Of a stretch of 64,000 nt of DNA, positions 22,801-33,220 are shown in pieces; within the stretch, counting starts at the first letter, position 1, and every line of letters starts with the position of its first letter. The stretch comes from Gnetum montanum. Lineage: Eukaryota > Streptophyta > Gnetopsida > Gnetales > Gnetaceae. The translations under genes were made by a program, and so were the position numbers. The stretch covers positions 457,900-521,899 of the forward strand of contig MNCI01008863.1 in the NCBI GenBank assembly GCA_015680685.1, written 5' to 3'. Below the pieces are notes generated by a model that was given only the letters and a program-made list of their open reading frames with translations, was not told the DNA's origin and made no database searches.

Positions 22801-23988
22801 ATGATTGTTTCTGTTAGGAGCTCGCCTCCGATGGGATCCCACGGAGCCCATTGATTTGGACACAGTGGAGCCTCCATCTGATGGGGCAGCCGTGCCACAT
22901 CACATTTATGAGGAAATGTGTAAATGTGCGTTATGCTCGACATGCTCCTTATGAGAAAGTAGGGGCGTAAATGAAAATCTATGGAAAAGGCTGCAGAGGT
23001 CGGAGCAGAGGGTTGAGTCTCTGACCAGAGAGGTCGGAGACCTAAGATCACGGTGTGACTTCCTACAGGCGTGGGCGACAGGGGATGAAGACTGGTGTAC
23101 CGCTATTGTCAACTACTCCCGTTATTGGACCGCCATCAAAAATAGCGTACAGACCAGTCGGGCGTTGGTAGAGCAGCGGATGCAGATAGAACTCCTAGCT
23201 CAGAAAAGCCAGAATTGGAGGGATTATTATGCATGTGTGCAAGAGTGGGGGCAGAAGGAGAAAGACCACAAACATCTGTATAAGTGAGAAAGCATCGCTT
23301 ATCGTAAACTTTATCATGATTCTGCCGTCAAGGCCCAATCTTTGGAAGTCTTCCTGGACGTCATCGGAGCATCAGAAGCTTTCAAGAAATTCAAAGAGCA
23401 GGTGACTGTAAGTGCATCCCTGGAAAGGGAGATGACTCTCCCTGGGGGCCAGACTACAATCCCTACATTCTTCCCTGACCCGCCTCGCTGGACTAGCGTG
23501 GAGAAAGGGAAAGTAAAGGCTGGAGCTACCTTGGGAAAGGATGTGTGGCCAGATCTAACGGAGGAAGAGATTATGAAGCACCTGTGGGCTGGCCTGGAGA
23601 AGCTTCCCTTCACTGCGGAAGCAGGGCCATCGCGAGTAAGCTTATGCATGACTAAATCTAAATTCTCTGATTGTTTTGTCAAGGCTTGCCTTGATAATAT
23701 GTTTTCTTCTTTTGTATCTAGGTACCAAAAGAGGATAGAGAAGACGAGCCAGCTGAGGAGCCAACAGAGGAAGCAGCAGAAGCAGAGGAAGAAGAAGAGG
23801 AAGAGGAAGAATGCAGCGATGAAAAGCATCCTCCCGTGGAGCCGGTGCCGGAACGAGGACCTCATGAAGAGGAAATTCTTCATGAAAGAATAATTCCCAG
23901 AAATGACGGCCCATTGGAGGACGATCCATTAGGGCTGGATCCGGACTTAAGAGATACTGGTGATAGTGGCAGTAGAGGAGATGCGTAA
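19804..23988 (+). pseudogene. Antisense gene of T1 (eight exons), unknown family
   Basis: The gene runs opposite to gag-pol between protease and RT. Exons inferred from the T2 copy: 19804-19949, 20220-20669, 20782-21056, 21156-22185, 22266-22541, 22612-22740, 22818-23635, 23722-23988. All introns are GT-AG and have the same phases as T2 (2,2,1,1,1,1,0). The product begins with a basic segment (MAPKIKRKNAKLAK). A globular part follows with SGDIAGAILEHLLAG, FQNPQGTVYY, GWLHDDW, QLFADLFGIP, YPLFRARTF and RRFAEFLVV. Then come a repeated HEEAPA-type acidic linker, an ERLERVEP segment, a coiled-coil region ending in WGQKEKDHKHLYK, and a Glu-rich tail (EEAAEAEEEEEEEEE). Stops occur in exons 2, 4, 5 and 7, and there is a frameshift near 21545-21570, so this copy is dead. 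I cannot name the family. A nuclear or nucleic-acid-linked role is only a guess from composition. Confidence 0.8.
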
Positions 23989-24183
23989 TTGTGGTTTACG
24001 CATAATTTTATTGATGGTGAAGTCAAGTATTGTTTTATGAATGACTGAAAAGACGCGTTATAAGACCTGGTGGATGTTTTAAATGTCAATTATTTTGTCT
24101 TTTTTGGCTTTTTTTTTTATCTGTAAAGCGTGAGCATAATTTGTTAAGGATTTTGCCTAAGTTATAATGATAGAATATAGTGG

Positions 24184-24387
24184 CTAGTTTAAGGCCATCG
24201 CGGGCCGTCGTATGATTCTGCGTAAACTAGGGAATAGTTTAAGGCCGTTGCGGGCCATAACTAGTTTAAGGCCGTTGCGGGCCACGGCTAGTTTAAGGCC
24301 GTTGCGGGCCATCTGCGTTACGTACAGAAAGCGTAAATGATGATAGTACACAATTCTGCGTAACTAGTTTAAGGCCGTTGCGGGCCA
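24184..24387 (+). repeat. Array of TAGTTTAAGGCCGTTGCGGGCC motif, five copies
   Basis: Copies start near 24184, 24236, 24262, 24289 and 24364, with irregular spacing. GGCC...GGCC arms flank a GTTGCG (once ATCGCG) loop. The array lies between the 3' end of the antisense gene and the protease end, inside the candidate pol intron. The equivalent interval of T2 has TAGTTTATGGCCATTTCGGG-type copies. Confidence 0.8.
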
Positions 24388-24616
24388 TCTGCGTAATACA
24401 ACAATCGTAAATGATACTGGTACACAATTTTGCGTAATTATGCTAAAGTGATCAGAAAACGTGAATATCATGCGTACGAGAAATATAACAGTGTGAAAAA
24501 AAATGACAAGCGTAAAAATCGAAAACGAACGTAACGTAAAAATGCATGAAATAAAACTGCTAAGTATGAACCATGATAACTTGCTAAGACATGATAACAT
24601 ACGCAAAGACCAGCGT

Positions 24617-26194
24617 TCAACCATTAATACGAAATTGTCTCTTGATGGCCTTTACGTTGAGCATTGCGTAAGGGCAAGGAGACTTATGGTTTGACTCCTC
24701 TCCGCTGCCATCTGGGAATGGCAGGTCAGCCCAAGCTAGACCGTCATCATTGCTGTCGGTTTGTTGAGGGATTTGGAGATGGGTTTGATCATCAGTCGTT
24801 TCTATCTCCAAACCCCATTCTTCTTCAATGTTATTGACGGTCGTGGGGGTGATTTCATCACCGCGTATCACAACCTCCCCTCCGGCATAGGGCAGGTGTA
24901 TCTCTTGATGTATCGGTGACGAAACCGCCCTCAGCTGGGCTAACCACGACCTCCCCAAGATCAGGTTGAACCCTGACATCTCCTCGACGACTAAGAAAGT
25001 GGCCTCTATTGGGAATTGATCCCCCGCCACAAACTCAATACGCACCGTCCCCTTGACTTGAACCCGTGTCCCGTTGAACGATTTTACGCAAGCCGTCGTC
25101 ATGGGCGTGATCTGGTCGACCAGAACCAACCTATCCACGATGGAATAGGGAATGACGTTGGTAGCTGTGCCATCGTCTACGTGCACTCTCCGGATCCGGT
25201 ATTGACCGACCCAGATAATGATAAACATAGGTTCAGTTGTGACTTGACCCTTCTCAGGATCGTCTTTGATAGACTCATCGTGAAAGGTCAGCGAAGTAGG
25301 CGTAGGCTGCTCAGCTTCGGAAGGAAACATGACAGCATGTATCGCTTCCTCCTCCGCTGGCAAGCTTTCATCCACTGATATGGATGTCAGCATGCAGACC
25401 ATAGCCTCACGGTGTTCTCGAGACGTCATAAGCAAGTCATAAAGGCTCAGGGTTATGTTTTTTTGTTTGAGAGCCTGTTTAACTTGCGTAAATGCGTCGA
25501 GGAGGTCCTTCTCTCGGCTAGGTTGTTTATCCCCTTTGTCCTCTTCCATTCAGCCCAAGAGACAGATCTCCCGAGGTAGAGCTGTGTCAGTCGGGGGGTT
25601 GTTCTTTTTCTTGCCAAGAGAAGGTGGTTGCGTTTCTGCACCTTTATCCTACCCTTGAGGTACAGGCGAAGGCACAGAGGCCAGGGGCCTAGGCTTAGGG
25701 AAGCCGAGCGTAAAATGGTCTTTCATTGCGTTAACTGATGTGTCCTCTCCCTTTCGTTTGGGAGGTGATGGTTGACACTTTTGGTTGGAGGTCTGCCCCT
25801 ACGTGAGGGGGGGGGCCTGTGGTTTTGGCACCCTGATAATGAAGGGCGCCCTAGGCATGGGCGCAGACGAGGCCGCAGCTTGACTGTCACTGCGTGACTG
25901 AGGGTGTATCCGAGAAGGTGCCCGTATAATGAAGGGCGGCCTCGAGACCCCATTGGCTGCCGATGAAATGGTTGGCCCCCTTTGTGAGCTGGCAGGCACA
26001 CGTAAAACAAAAGGCTGTTTTGGCGATTCCCTCCTCTTACTGTCCATACTCACCACAGTGATCGTATAAGGATCATTGTTTGCGTTCAACGGGTCCTTAT
26101 ATACGTGCAATGTTTGGTTTTCTGGACGCTTCAGGTTGCTGCTGTCTAACTTGAGTAAACCATCATCCAGCATACGTTGAATGTCATCTTTCAA
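24617..26194 (-). pseudogene. T1 Gag-protease linker and aspartic protease
   Basis: The retropepsin cleaves the polyprotein. The linker (26194 to about 25799) continues Gag after a TAG at 26195-26197 and contains DDIQRMLDDGLL and HVYKDPLNANNDPY. It also has three repeats of a PF(I/V)(I/L)R(V/A)P motif (PFVLRVP, PFIIRAP, PFIIRVP). After broken sequence, the protease ORF runs 25549-24617. Conserved features are LKQKNITLSLYDLLM, the active-site region VHVDDGTATNVIPYSIV (Asp-Gly-Thr), the flap-like FNLILGRSWLAQLRA, and SSPIHQEIHLPY. The tail ends MLNVKAIKR, where the candidate splice donor AAC/GTAAAG falls at 24656/24655. If splicing occurs, the last 12 codons are intron sequence. The whole linker and protease stay in one frame, offset from Gag by a frameshift near 26460. 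Confidence 0.85.
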
Positions 26195-26197
26195 CGC

Positions 26198-28404
26198 CTA
26201 GCAGTAATCTGTATCGTGACCACACAGCTGATGGTAGTCACAGAAATGGTCTAGCCTGAAAGATCTCGGAACTAGTGGTTCGTTAGGTAAGGCTAAAGAA
26301 GGGTTCTTCAGCAGTTCACAATGATGTCTGTGACGCTTCAAAGCTTCCTCGGACACCTTATTAGGTTGAATGTGCCCTACCCCTAATAGTTGTTTCAACA
26401 GTTCGGAATGATTTACAGGTAAGGCCGCGTATTTTGAACGATCCTTACGCTCAAAGTTTGGCTTTGGTTAGGGGGCCCTTCAGGGGCAGTTGTGTCTTGG
26501 CTGGTGTCGGCACCAGCTGTGGTTTCAGGAGGCGCCGTGGGTGCCTTCTTGTTCTTAGTCTTTGTACCCTCAGTCATCGCAGCTACTGTCGTTGTCGTTG
26601 CTTTACCTTTGTCTTTGCTCTTGTTGTGTGCATTCCTATAGGCAACATACGCCGGGTCCTTGTTGGCCTCCGCAGCATCTTGGATGCTTCTAGTTTGAGC
26701 GAAGGCCTAGTGTAGAGAGTTGGGGGAAAGATAATACAGCTTTGACTTAATAAAGTCGTTAACTGCTCCTTTGAATATAGCCAGCAGATGTGAGTCCGCG
26801 ATCGGCTCGCGTATCTCATTCAAGGTAGCATTCCAGCGTTGTATGAACTTTTGGACGGACTCAAGCGGGTCTTGTTTCACCCCCATGAGCTGATCCAATG
26901 TGACTTTCGGGTTCAGGTTGTATTTGAAGCAGGTCACAAATTGGGTCAGCAGCTCTTCCAAGGTTGAGATGGAAGAGCATGGGAGGGCTCGGTACCAATC
27001 CAAAGCTTTCCCTGTTAGAGACATTGCAAAGACTTGGATGATGATGTGTGGCCACTGTTGCAACAACAAGGACTCAGACCTAAACGTGACCAAGTGAGCG
27101 TTGGGATCTCCCTCCCCATTGTACTTGGTAAAATGAGGTAGGGACATCCCTGGTGGAAACGACAGCATAGGGACCGCTGGACTAATCGGATCATCCTGGT
27201 AAAAGTCCATGATCTGAATGGTATCAGAACCAGCGGCTTTGAGGCGTTGAACCTCCTCAGTGAGAGTCTGTATAAGCTGGAAGGCCTGGTTCAGACCTGT
27301 TGACGGAGGTGTCTGTGCAGAAGGCATAGGAGGTTGGACTGGGAGGGTGGCACTAGGGAATGGAAACGACGGGAGAGGTTGGCTGGGTACTTGTGGGGCG
27401 GGGATCCCTATAGGCAGAGGGGCCTGTGAAGACCACCACCCACTGGTTTGCGAAGAGGGGTTAGCCACCGCCTGCTGCATAAGATAAGGATAGATATACT
27501 GCAGGACCACCCGTGGAACTTGCGTTGCGGGTGCAACGGAGGGTTGCACACCATACAGCGCAGACTGGTTGTGTTGCGCTACAGGGTTGGCCCACTGACT
27601 TGCGGCAGGCTGTTGGATGTATGTTTGTGGCTGGACAGCTGTGGTGATCTGTTGAGTTGGAGGGGGTGGGGGCGGTAAAGTCTGCGCTGGGCAAGTTGTT
27701 GATATGGTGTGAGGTTGTATCTGAGGGATGAAATGGGGCGCGGTGGTTGCCGGAACCACCACTGGAATGCTGAGTACTCGTGATGATGCGACCGCCCCCA
27801 TATTATTGTGGGGCACTTGCACTTACAGCCTAGATGGCTGCACAGTGGCTTGTGGAATGATGGGTACATGCATCTGTGTGGTTATGGCTGTGTTAAGAGG
27901 AGCAGCCTCTCCGTTGAAAGGAAACAGGGGATTTACGTACATGTGAGGGCTCAGAGTATGGAACAAATGTTCCGACTGGGCTGCCAATTCGTCCTCTTTC
28001 TCCTCCCCATTCTGGGGTTCCACCATAGCCTGTGCAGCCTAGCTCTTGGCCATGACCAATTGTGTGATAAGTTCATGTTGATGTTCGGTCAAGGGAATAA
28101 TGTCGTAAGCTGTTGGTTTGAAATCATGGCCCCCTCGGTGGATCACCTCAAAGTTTCGTTTCGCTTCGACCTTGGCTCAGCTAAGAGCTAGCTTCGCTTG
28201 GATCTTAACACAGATAAAGTTGTATTCTTCAGGGGTTATGACCGTGAAGACGGGCTCTTTTCCCTGAAGTCTCAATGATCGGCGCAATGGCCCTTGAGAT
28301 CCTGTTGCGCCAGGAGCTGGTCTGGTGACCGCGATAGGGTTCACAGATGTGGCACCCAAATCGGTAGGAACCATGGCGGTTGTGGTCGTGTACAAGGAAT
28401 CCAT
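26198..28404 (-). pseudogene. T1 Gag
   Basis: The capsid/nucleocapsid precursor starts at 28404 (MDSLYTTTTAM). An N-terminal RRSLRLQGKEP motif and PEEYNFICVKIQAKL are shared with T2 and, in relic form, with T3. The same frame continues through in-frame stops near 28177, 28028 and 27823. It becomes a Pro/Gln-rich low-complexity region (about 27800-27300) and then the retrotransposon Gag domain: FYQDDPISPAVP, LTKYNGEGDPNAHLVTF, FAMSLTGKALDWYRALP, LEELLTQFVTCFKYN, VQKFIQRWNATLNEI, FKGAVNDFIKSKLYYL. A stop at 26707 and a frameshift near 26460 precede the nucleocapsid-like end, FRLDHFCDYHQLCGHDTDYC. That is a CxxxHxxxxHxxxxC-like cluster, probably a variant zinc knuckle. The stops are mostly of the CAG/CAA-to-TAG/TAA type. 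Confidence 0.85.
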
Positions 28405-28624
28405 TGAGCAATGAGATTAACGATAACTGGTAATCGGATCTAAGAAAATGGCGGGCAACAAAAGCACAAATAGGCTTTCTACCCTGTAGGATTTCAAAGA
28501 AATCGTCCTTGCGACTGATCTACACCACACGATTTGCCCTAAACTTCCCTAGAGGTATTACGTCTACGGTTTAGGGTATGGATCGCTAACAGGGCTACTC
28601 GAAATATTCGGATCGGAGGTTCAT

Positions 28625-28648
28625 GCCCTCCTTTTAGCGCTAGAAAAC
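28625..28648 (-). other. T1 primer-binding region
   Basis: On the minus strand the 5' LTR ends ...CGTTACA, then GTTT, then TCTAGCGCTAAAAGGAGGGC. T3 has the same site as TCTAGCGCTAGAAGGAGGGC, and T2 has TTGGCGCTAGAAGGAGGGCC. T2 keeps the normal TGG start that pairs with tRNA CCA; T1 and T3 have TCTAG there instead. I cannot assign the tRNA. Confidence 0.6.
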
Positions 28649-30282
28649 TGTAACGACGGGAAATGTCGGTAGCTGGAAAATACCAAACAAAATCCATCGT
28701 ACACAGTTTTAACCACGGATCCGTGCGAGGGCTATGCTGGAAAAACGAATCCGCGGCGCCCTGAACGGTCTTGTCGATCAGACAGGGACTTACTAGTCAG
28801 TAAACCGATGAAGATAATGAATATCTTGTGGAATGATCTGATTCGAGGAATTGCAAAATGAGGGGAAAACGACATAGATGAATTGTAATGATGATAACGC
28901 TAAACACGATAAGAGGAGGCTAATACAAGAGAAACGCGTAGTCTCAAGATCTTCGCTTTGACTTGAAAAATGTATATTTTGTATATCACGTTACACTGGG
29001 GAGACCCCGATTACTGGATGTAAAGTAAGCACAAAACAACAAGAAAACTGTCCAAACAGAAGTCCGATCTACCTCGTGGGCCAAAGCTGGGATGCAAGGA
29101 AGGTCAAGCTCTGACGTCTATCGATCAACTGTTTCTGACCAATAGAGTCTGCAAACCATGCAAGATGATCCCACGATCTTGGATCTGCTTCTTTCGCCTT
29201 AGGTAGTTTCTGTCTAGGACCGTCAATGATCGTTGATGGAGAAAGTTGTGTCTTCCCCAAAAGAATGATTACTCTTGTTGCCGATGCTCAAAGCTAACTG
29301 TGCTCTATTTCTGCCGGAAGGTGATGCTGTCAAAAATTGCCAGAGTGCTACTCTCTCTGTCTCTGCTCAAAGTGATAAGTGCTCCTGTGCTCAGAAAAAT
29401 GTCCTTGCCTCTTTGATTTGCCAACCGCTCTTTGATTTGCCAGCCACTCTTCTTTTTGCCTGCCCTTGTATCTTTGTCAACTAGGGTATTTATAGGCTGC
29501 GACGTCCTGTGGAAAAGGCGCAACCCTGATGACGTGTGTCCCGAATATTTCGGGTACTGTTGACCTAACCATTTTTGTGTCAGACTTTGTGACTACGCAC
29601 AATTCGCTTATTTGCGTATTGTGCATGTGAAGAACAGATGCGCGTTGGGCATGTTTCAACTGTCTTTGGGTTATATTACACTCATTCACGCTGCGTTGCG
29701 TGCATGAGCGTAACATAACATGGAAACAATGGATTCAAGCTATTTTACGCTCGCTTACGCAGCCGCACGTAATGAAGCGTAAACGATGTCTAGCTTGGCG
29801 ATGCAATACACTGTGATATTTTACGTTGCGTAATGAGCGTATGATGAGCAATCCGCATGCCAAGAGAAAAGGGTTGATCTGTTGCACTTTCTTAGACTTT
29901 GCCTTTGACTGTTTTGGAGCTCATTACGCTGCCGTGCGTAACAGAGCATAAACCTGGCCTTGAACAAAAGACTTAGCAAAATATACGAGAAGTGGCATAT
30001 TACGCTGCTCAAGCTTCTCCCCATGCTGAAGTAACTAGCCTTCTGATGCTGGACTATGTTTAAACAGAATCACACTAAGCGTTATTACGCCACGTCGTGT
30101 GATATAGCGTAAATAGAGAAAACATAGTAAGATTAGGAATCTGCACAGGAAGTCGAAGACTTGATGCTACGCGCCTCTTGGTGTTGCTCTGTCTTATTCT
30201 CCCTTCTGGAATTCTGACATGCGCCCTTGCCTGAATTGCGAATCTTTGCCTGAGGCCGACTCGCAATTTTCACGGTGTTTCA
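28649..30282 (-). repeat. T1 5' LTR (1634 bp)
   Basis: Partner of 12750-14402, colinear throughout except for one 19-bp unit fewer near 29410-29450. On the coding strand it carries the promoter, with CTATAAATA at 29495-29487. Many GCGTAA/TTACGC words lie in 29580-30110. The outer flank is GGATG, against GGATA at the other end. Confidence 0.92.
29487..29495 (-). promoter_or_regulatory. TATA box in the T1 5' LTR
   Basis: CAGCCTATAAATACCC on the minus strand is a good plant TATA box. It is conserved at 13615-13607 in the 3' LTR and would drive the gag-pol transcript. Confidence 0.6.
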
Positions 30283-30287
30283 GGATG

Positions 30288-30860
30288 CAAGAAGTGTGTT
30301 TAACTCTTCGAAACCCAAGTCTACAAATTTACATTTAGAAGAGTTGGACTATGGAATGATAGGATTTGGATTGTGTACAAATATATGTATGGATGTTATG
30401 TCATCAAGGGAACTTTTAGGTAATGATTGATCTAGACGTGAGATGTTAAGAATAGAATAATCCACATAAATTACTACTTCATAGTCTATAGAAGGGAAAT
30501 GTATTTCTTAATGAATGGAAGATAAGACGACAAGATACTATGCAAGCCAAGGTCTACCTATGATAGCATTTATCCCTGAGCAAACATTAAATATTATGAA
30601 CTATGAATGCAAGTCAACTAACTTGATAACAACAAAGGATAAGTTAATGGTTCTTATGGCTATTGATCTTTTGGTATGCCAAAATATTGAAAAATGGAGA
30701 ATTTGTTAGTGTGTTTTTGAGACCTTATAGGCCTAAGAAAACTAAATGTAGCATATTAAGAAGACCAAAATAAGAGTAAGAATTGACAAACTAGAATGCT
30801 AAAGTATAATGAGAAGATACAAAGATTTGAAGGAAATTATAAGGATATGAGACATTTCAA
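30288..30860. other. Broken sequence flanking T1, no gene recognised
   Basis: The short frame at 30515-30709 matches nothing I know. This is part of the DNA into which T1 inserted. Confidence 0.3.
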
Positions 30861-30861
30861 A

Positions 30862-31656
30862 TTCCAAGGATGATGTCTTGGAGATAGACAAGACATATCA
30901 CACTATTGCAAGATGTCTCTACTAAGAAATTGTAGTCTCAAGCAAGACATCTCCTCAAAAAGGGAGATGTCTCAAGAAAAGACAAGACATTTTGGGTAAG
31001 ATATTTCATGCAAGACGTCTTGCCTCAAGTTAAGCCATGTCATCCAAGATGTCTCAAGTCTAGATAAGATGTCTCACCTACAAGTAGACAAACATTGTAA
31101 GACATATTAGGCTCATATACAACATCTTGACTAGTCATTGTACAAATTCTAATAGGCAAATGTAGAAGATCAATGCTATAAAAGTTAGACAACCTTATTG
31201 GAAAATATGCAACATAGTTCATGTAATCAAGTAATCATTGTATACATCTCTAAGGAATTTTGTACTTAATTTTTCATCATTTGTTATGTTGTTGATTCTA
31301 AAAGCAAGGAATTAGAAGCTTAGTTCATTTTCTTCCTTGATCTTTCTATTTCTTATTGTAAGCACTAAGGGGCTAGGTAAGCATCTTGAGGAAAGACATC
31401 CTTTGAGCTTGTTGGGACCTTAAAGGAATGGGTTTGTTTTTAAGAGAAAACACCCCTAATGAAGCTCAAGATTTTGTAAATGTTGTGGTGTCCTTCAAAC
31501 CATATTTTGAAGGAATAAAGTCCAAAGGTGTGTAAGGATTCTATCCTCTAAGTGTAAACGTACCTAAGTTGGGGAACCATGTACATACTCCTATGCAAGA
31601 ATTGGATCTCATTGGCTAGAACTTAATTAATCCTCCTTCTAAGTTCTTGATTCTCA
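30862..31656 (+). repeat. Probable 5' LTR of a Copia-type relic
   Basis: The right boundary is supported: TTGATTCTCA is followed by GTCGTATCAAAGC, a one-to-two-base variant of the Met-tRNA primer site. The left boundary is a guess. The first 220 bases are full of AAGATGTCT / AGACATCTC words in both orientations, and similar words recur at 43725-43860. Confidence 0.4.
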
Positions 31657-31657
31657 A

Positions 31658-31670
31658 GTCGTATCAAAGC
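31658..31670 (+). other. Degenerate Met-tRNA primer-binding site
   Basis: GTCGTATCAAAGC resembles the common TGGTATCAGAGC. It lies 55 bases before a Copia-like Gag start, which fits its role. Confidence 0.5.
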
Positions 31671-31711
31671 AAGGTACTTCTAGATGGAGCATAATAACTT
31701 AGAAGTGGACT

Positions 31712-33215
31712 ATGGAGGGAAAATTTTATAATAAGTCACTAATGTTTAATGGGATCAACTTCACATATTAGAAAATATAGATGTAAGGATTCTTTGAATT
31801 TATGGAATTTGAAGTATGGTAGTCCATCATAGAAGGATATACTCATCCCATTGACAACTTAACAGGCACTACACTGCCAAGAGGTAAGTGGTCTAACGAT
31901 GGAAAAAACAAATTTATGTTTGATTAAAAAGCTAGAAACTATCTCTACTACACTCTTAGTAAACCTTAATTTAATAAAATAGCTAAATGAGAAACTATTA
32001 AAATAAATTTTTGAAGTCTTAGAAGCCACCTATGAGGAAACCTCAATTGTTAAATAATCTAAACTCCTAGTCTTGTAATCTGAATATGACAAGTTAAAAA
32101 TGAAGGAAGGTGAAAGAATCAAAGCTTATTTTTCTAAGGTGAATGATATAGCAGTAGCTATTAGAAGAATAAGGAAAGAGTTACCTAAAAGTGAAGTCAT
32201 CATTGAAATGATTAGAACTTTACTCCTTGAATTTAGATCCAAAATCATGGCCATGAAAGAAATTAGAGATTTCTCTATACTCAAATTTGAGGAATTACAA
32301 AGTGCACTTATTGCATATGAGATGAATCTCATTAGTGAAGGTGCTATCAAGGATAAACCCATAGAAATTAAGAGTTCTTTAAAAGAAAAAGAGATTTCTG
32401 ATTATGAAGAAAATAGTGATGATAAACTAGCTCTCATAACAAGAAGAGTAAAAAGGCTTTTAGCAAGGAATGAAAAAAGTTCAACCAATCAAATAGTAGA
32501 GGTAAAGGAATAGGTAAGAAACCTAGAAATTATAATCTTGATATCTATTTTATAGAATGTTGGATATCTCGTGGAAGAGGCCATGTGGCCTTCGAATATC
32601 CTAGTGCTAGCAGGTTACCAAAGAAGGATTTCATTCAAGAGGAAAAGAAGATAAAACATTTTCACACTAGCTGGGATGATGAATATAGTAAAGAGGAGAC
32701 TGATGATTCATCAATGAACTCTCATCTTATCTACATGGCTCTTGTGTATGAAGATCCCATGAAGAAATTTGAAGAACCTAAAGGTACAATTAAGGAAAGG
32801 TATAACATGTTGTGCAACAAAATTATCTCTTTTCAAAATTGTGTATGAAAATAAAAAAGACTTCACATAACAAGGAATTAGAAATAATTGAACTTAATAC
32901 TAAATAATTCACTCTTAAAATGAAGGACTTAGACGTAAAGGCTAAGGCTTAGAAGCTAACCATATCTTATGAGCAGATAAACAAGAAATTAGCAAGTGTA
33001 AGGCTTAGCAATGGAGAGATTACTAAAGATAAGAAGATGCCACAAGTTATGCAAAGACAAGAAAAAGATCATCATAACAAAAGAGGAATAGAAAAAAATT
33101 CTCATGCTGATACATCCACAAGCACTTTACCTAAATGAAGGTACACACCTAGGTTTGAACAACTATCATGAATAAGAAAAACTATGTGTTGTTGTTATGG
33201 AAAATTTGGACATAT
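31712..33215 (+). pseudogene. Copia-type Gag relic, 5' part
   Basis: The start MEGKFYNKSLMFNGINFTY matches the usual Copia Gag opening ('...PLFNGTNFxYWK...'). Stops interrupt it until an open stretch at 32100-32512 with EGERIKAYFSKVNDIAVAIR, the UBN2-type Gag core. Further on, CWISRGRGHVAFEYP (about 32560-32605) looks like a CCHC knuckle that has lost cysteines, followed by an acidic SWDDEYSKEETDD. A second knuckle, CCCYGKFGHIQ, is cut at its end by insertion of A1 at 33216-33220. The remainder continues at 43107. Confidence 0.7.
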
Positions 33216-33220
33216 ACAAT

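Larger units (their letters stand above)
19417..24655 (-). other. Candidate pol intron of T1 on the gag-pol strand, enclosing the antisense gene
   Basis: On the minus strand the protease frame reads ...ATGCTCAAC then GTAAAGG (donor at 24655). The RT frame is preceded by TTGGTGGTTTTGCAG (acceptor at 19417). Both boundaries fall between codons (phase 0), so removing this 5239-nt segment would join the protease tail to RT in frame. T2 has the same arrangement (58001-63500). Legume Ogre elements of the Tat group are known to have a spliced intron between PR and RT. Usage here is inferred from the sequence only. Confidence 0.55.
12745..30287 (-). mobile_element. T1: full-length Tat-like Ty3/gypsy LTR retrotransposon with antisense gene inside pol
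   Basis: Two long LTRs (12750-14402 and 28649-30282) frame a minus-strand interior in the order primer-binding site, gag, protease, antisense gene, RT, RNase H, integrase, 30-bp repeat array, polypurine tract. Flanking pentamers GGATA (12745-12749) and GGATG (30283-30287) look like a 5-bp target duplication with one later change. There is no chromodomain after the integrase, and the Gag, PR and RT style is that of the Tat/Ogre side of Ty3/gypsy. Frameshifts and stops in every gene show decay. A 434-base run of N (17948-18381) hides part of RT/RNase H. Confidence 0.9.
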
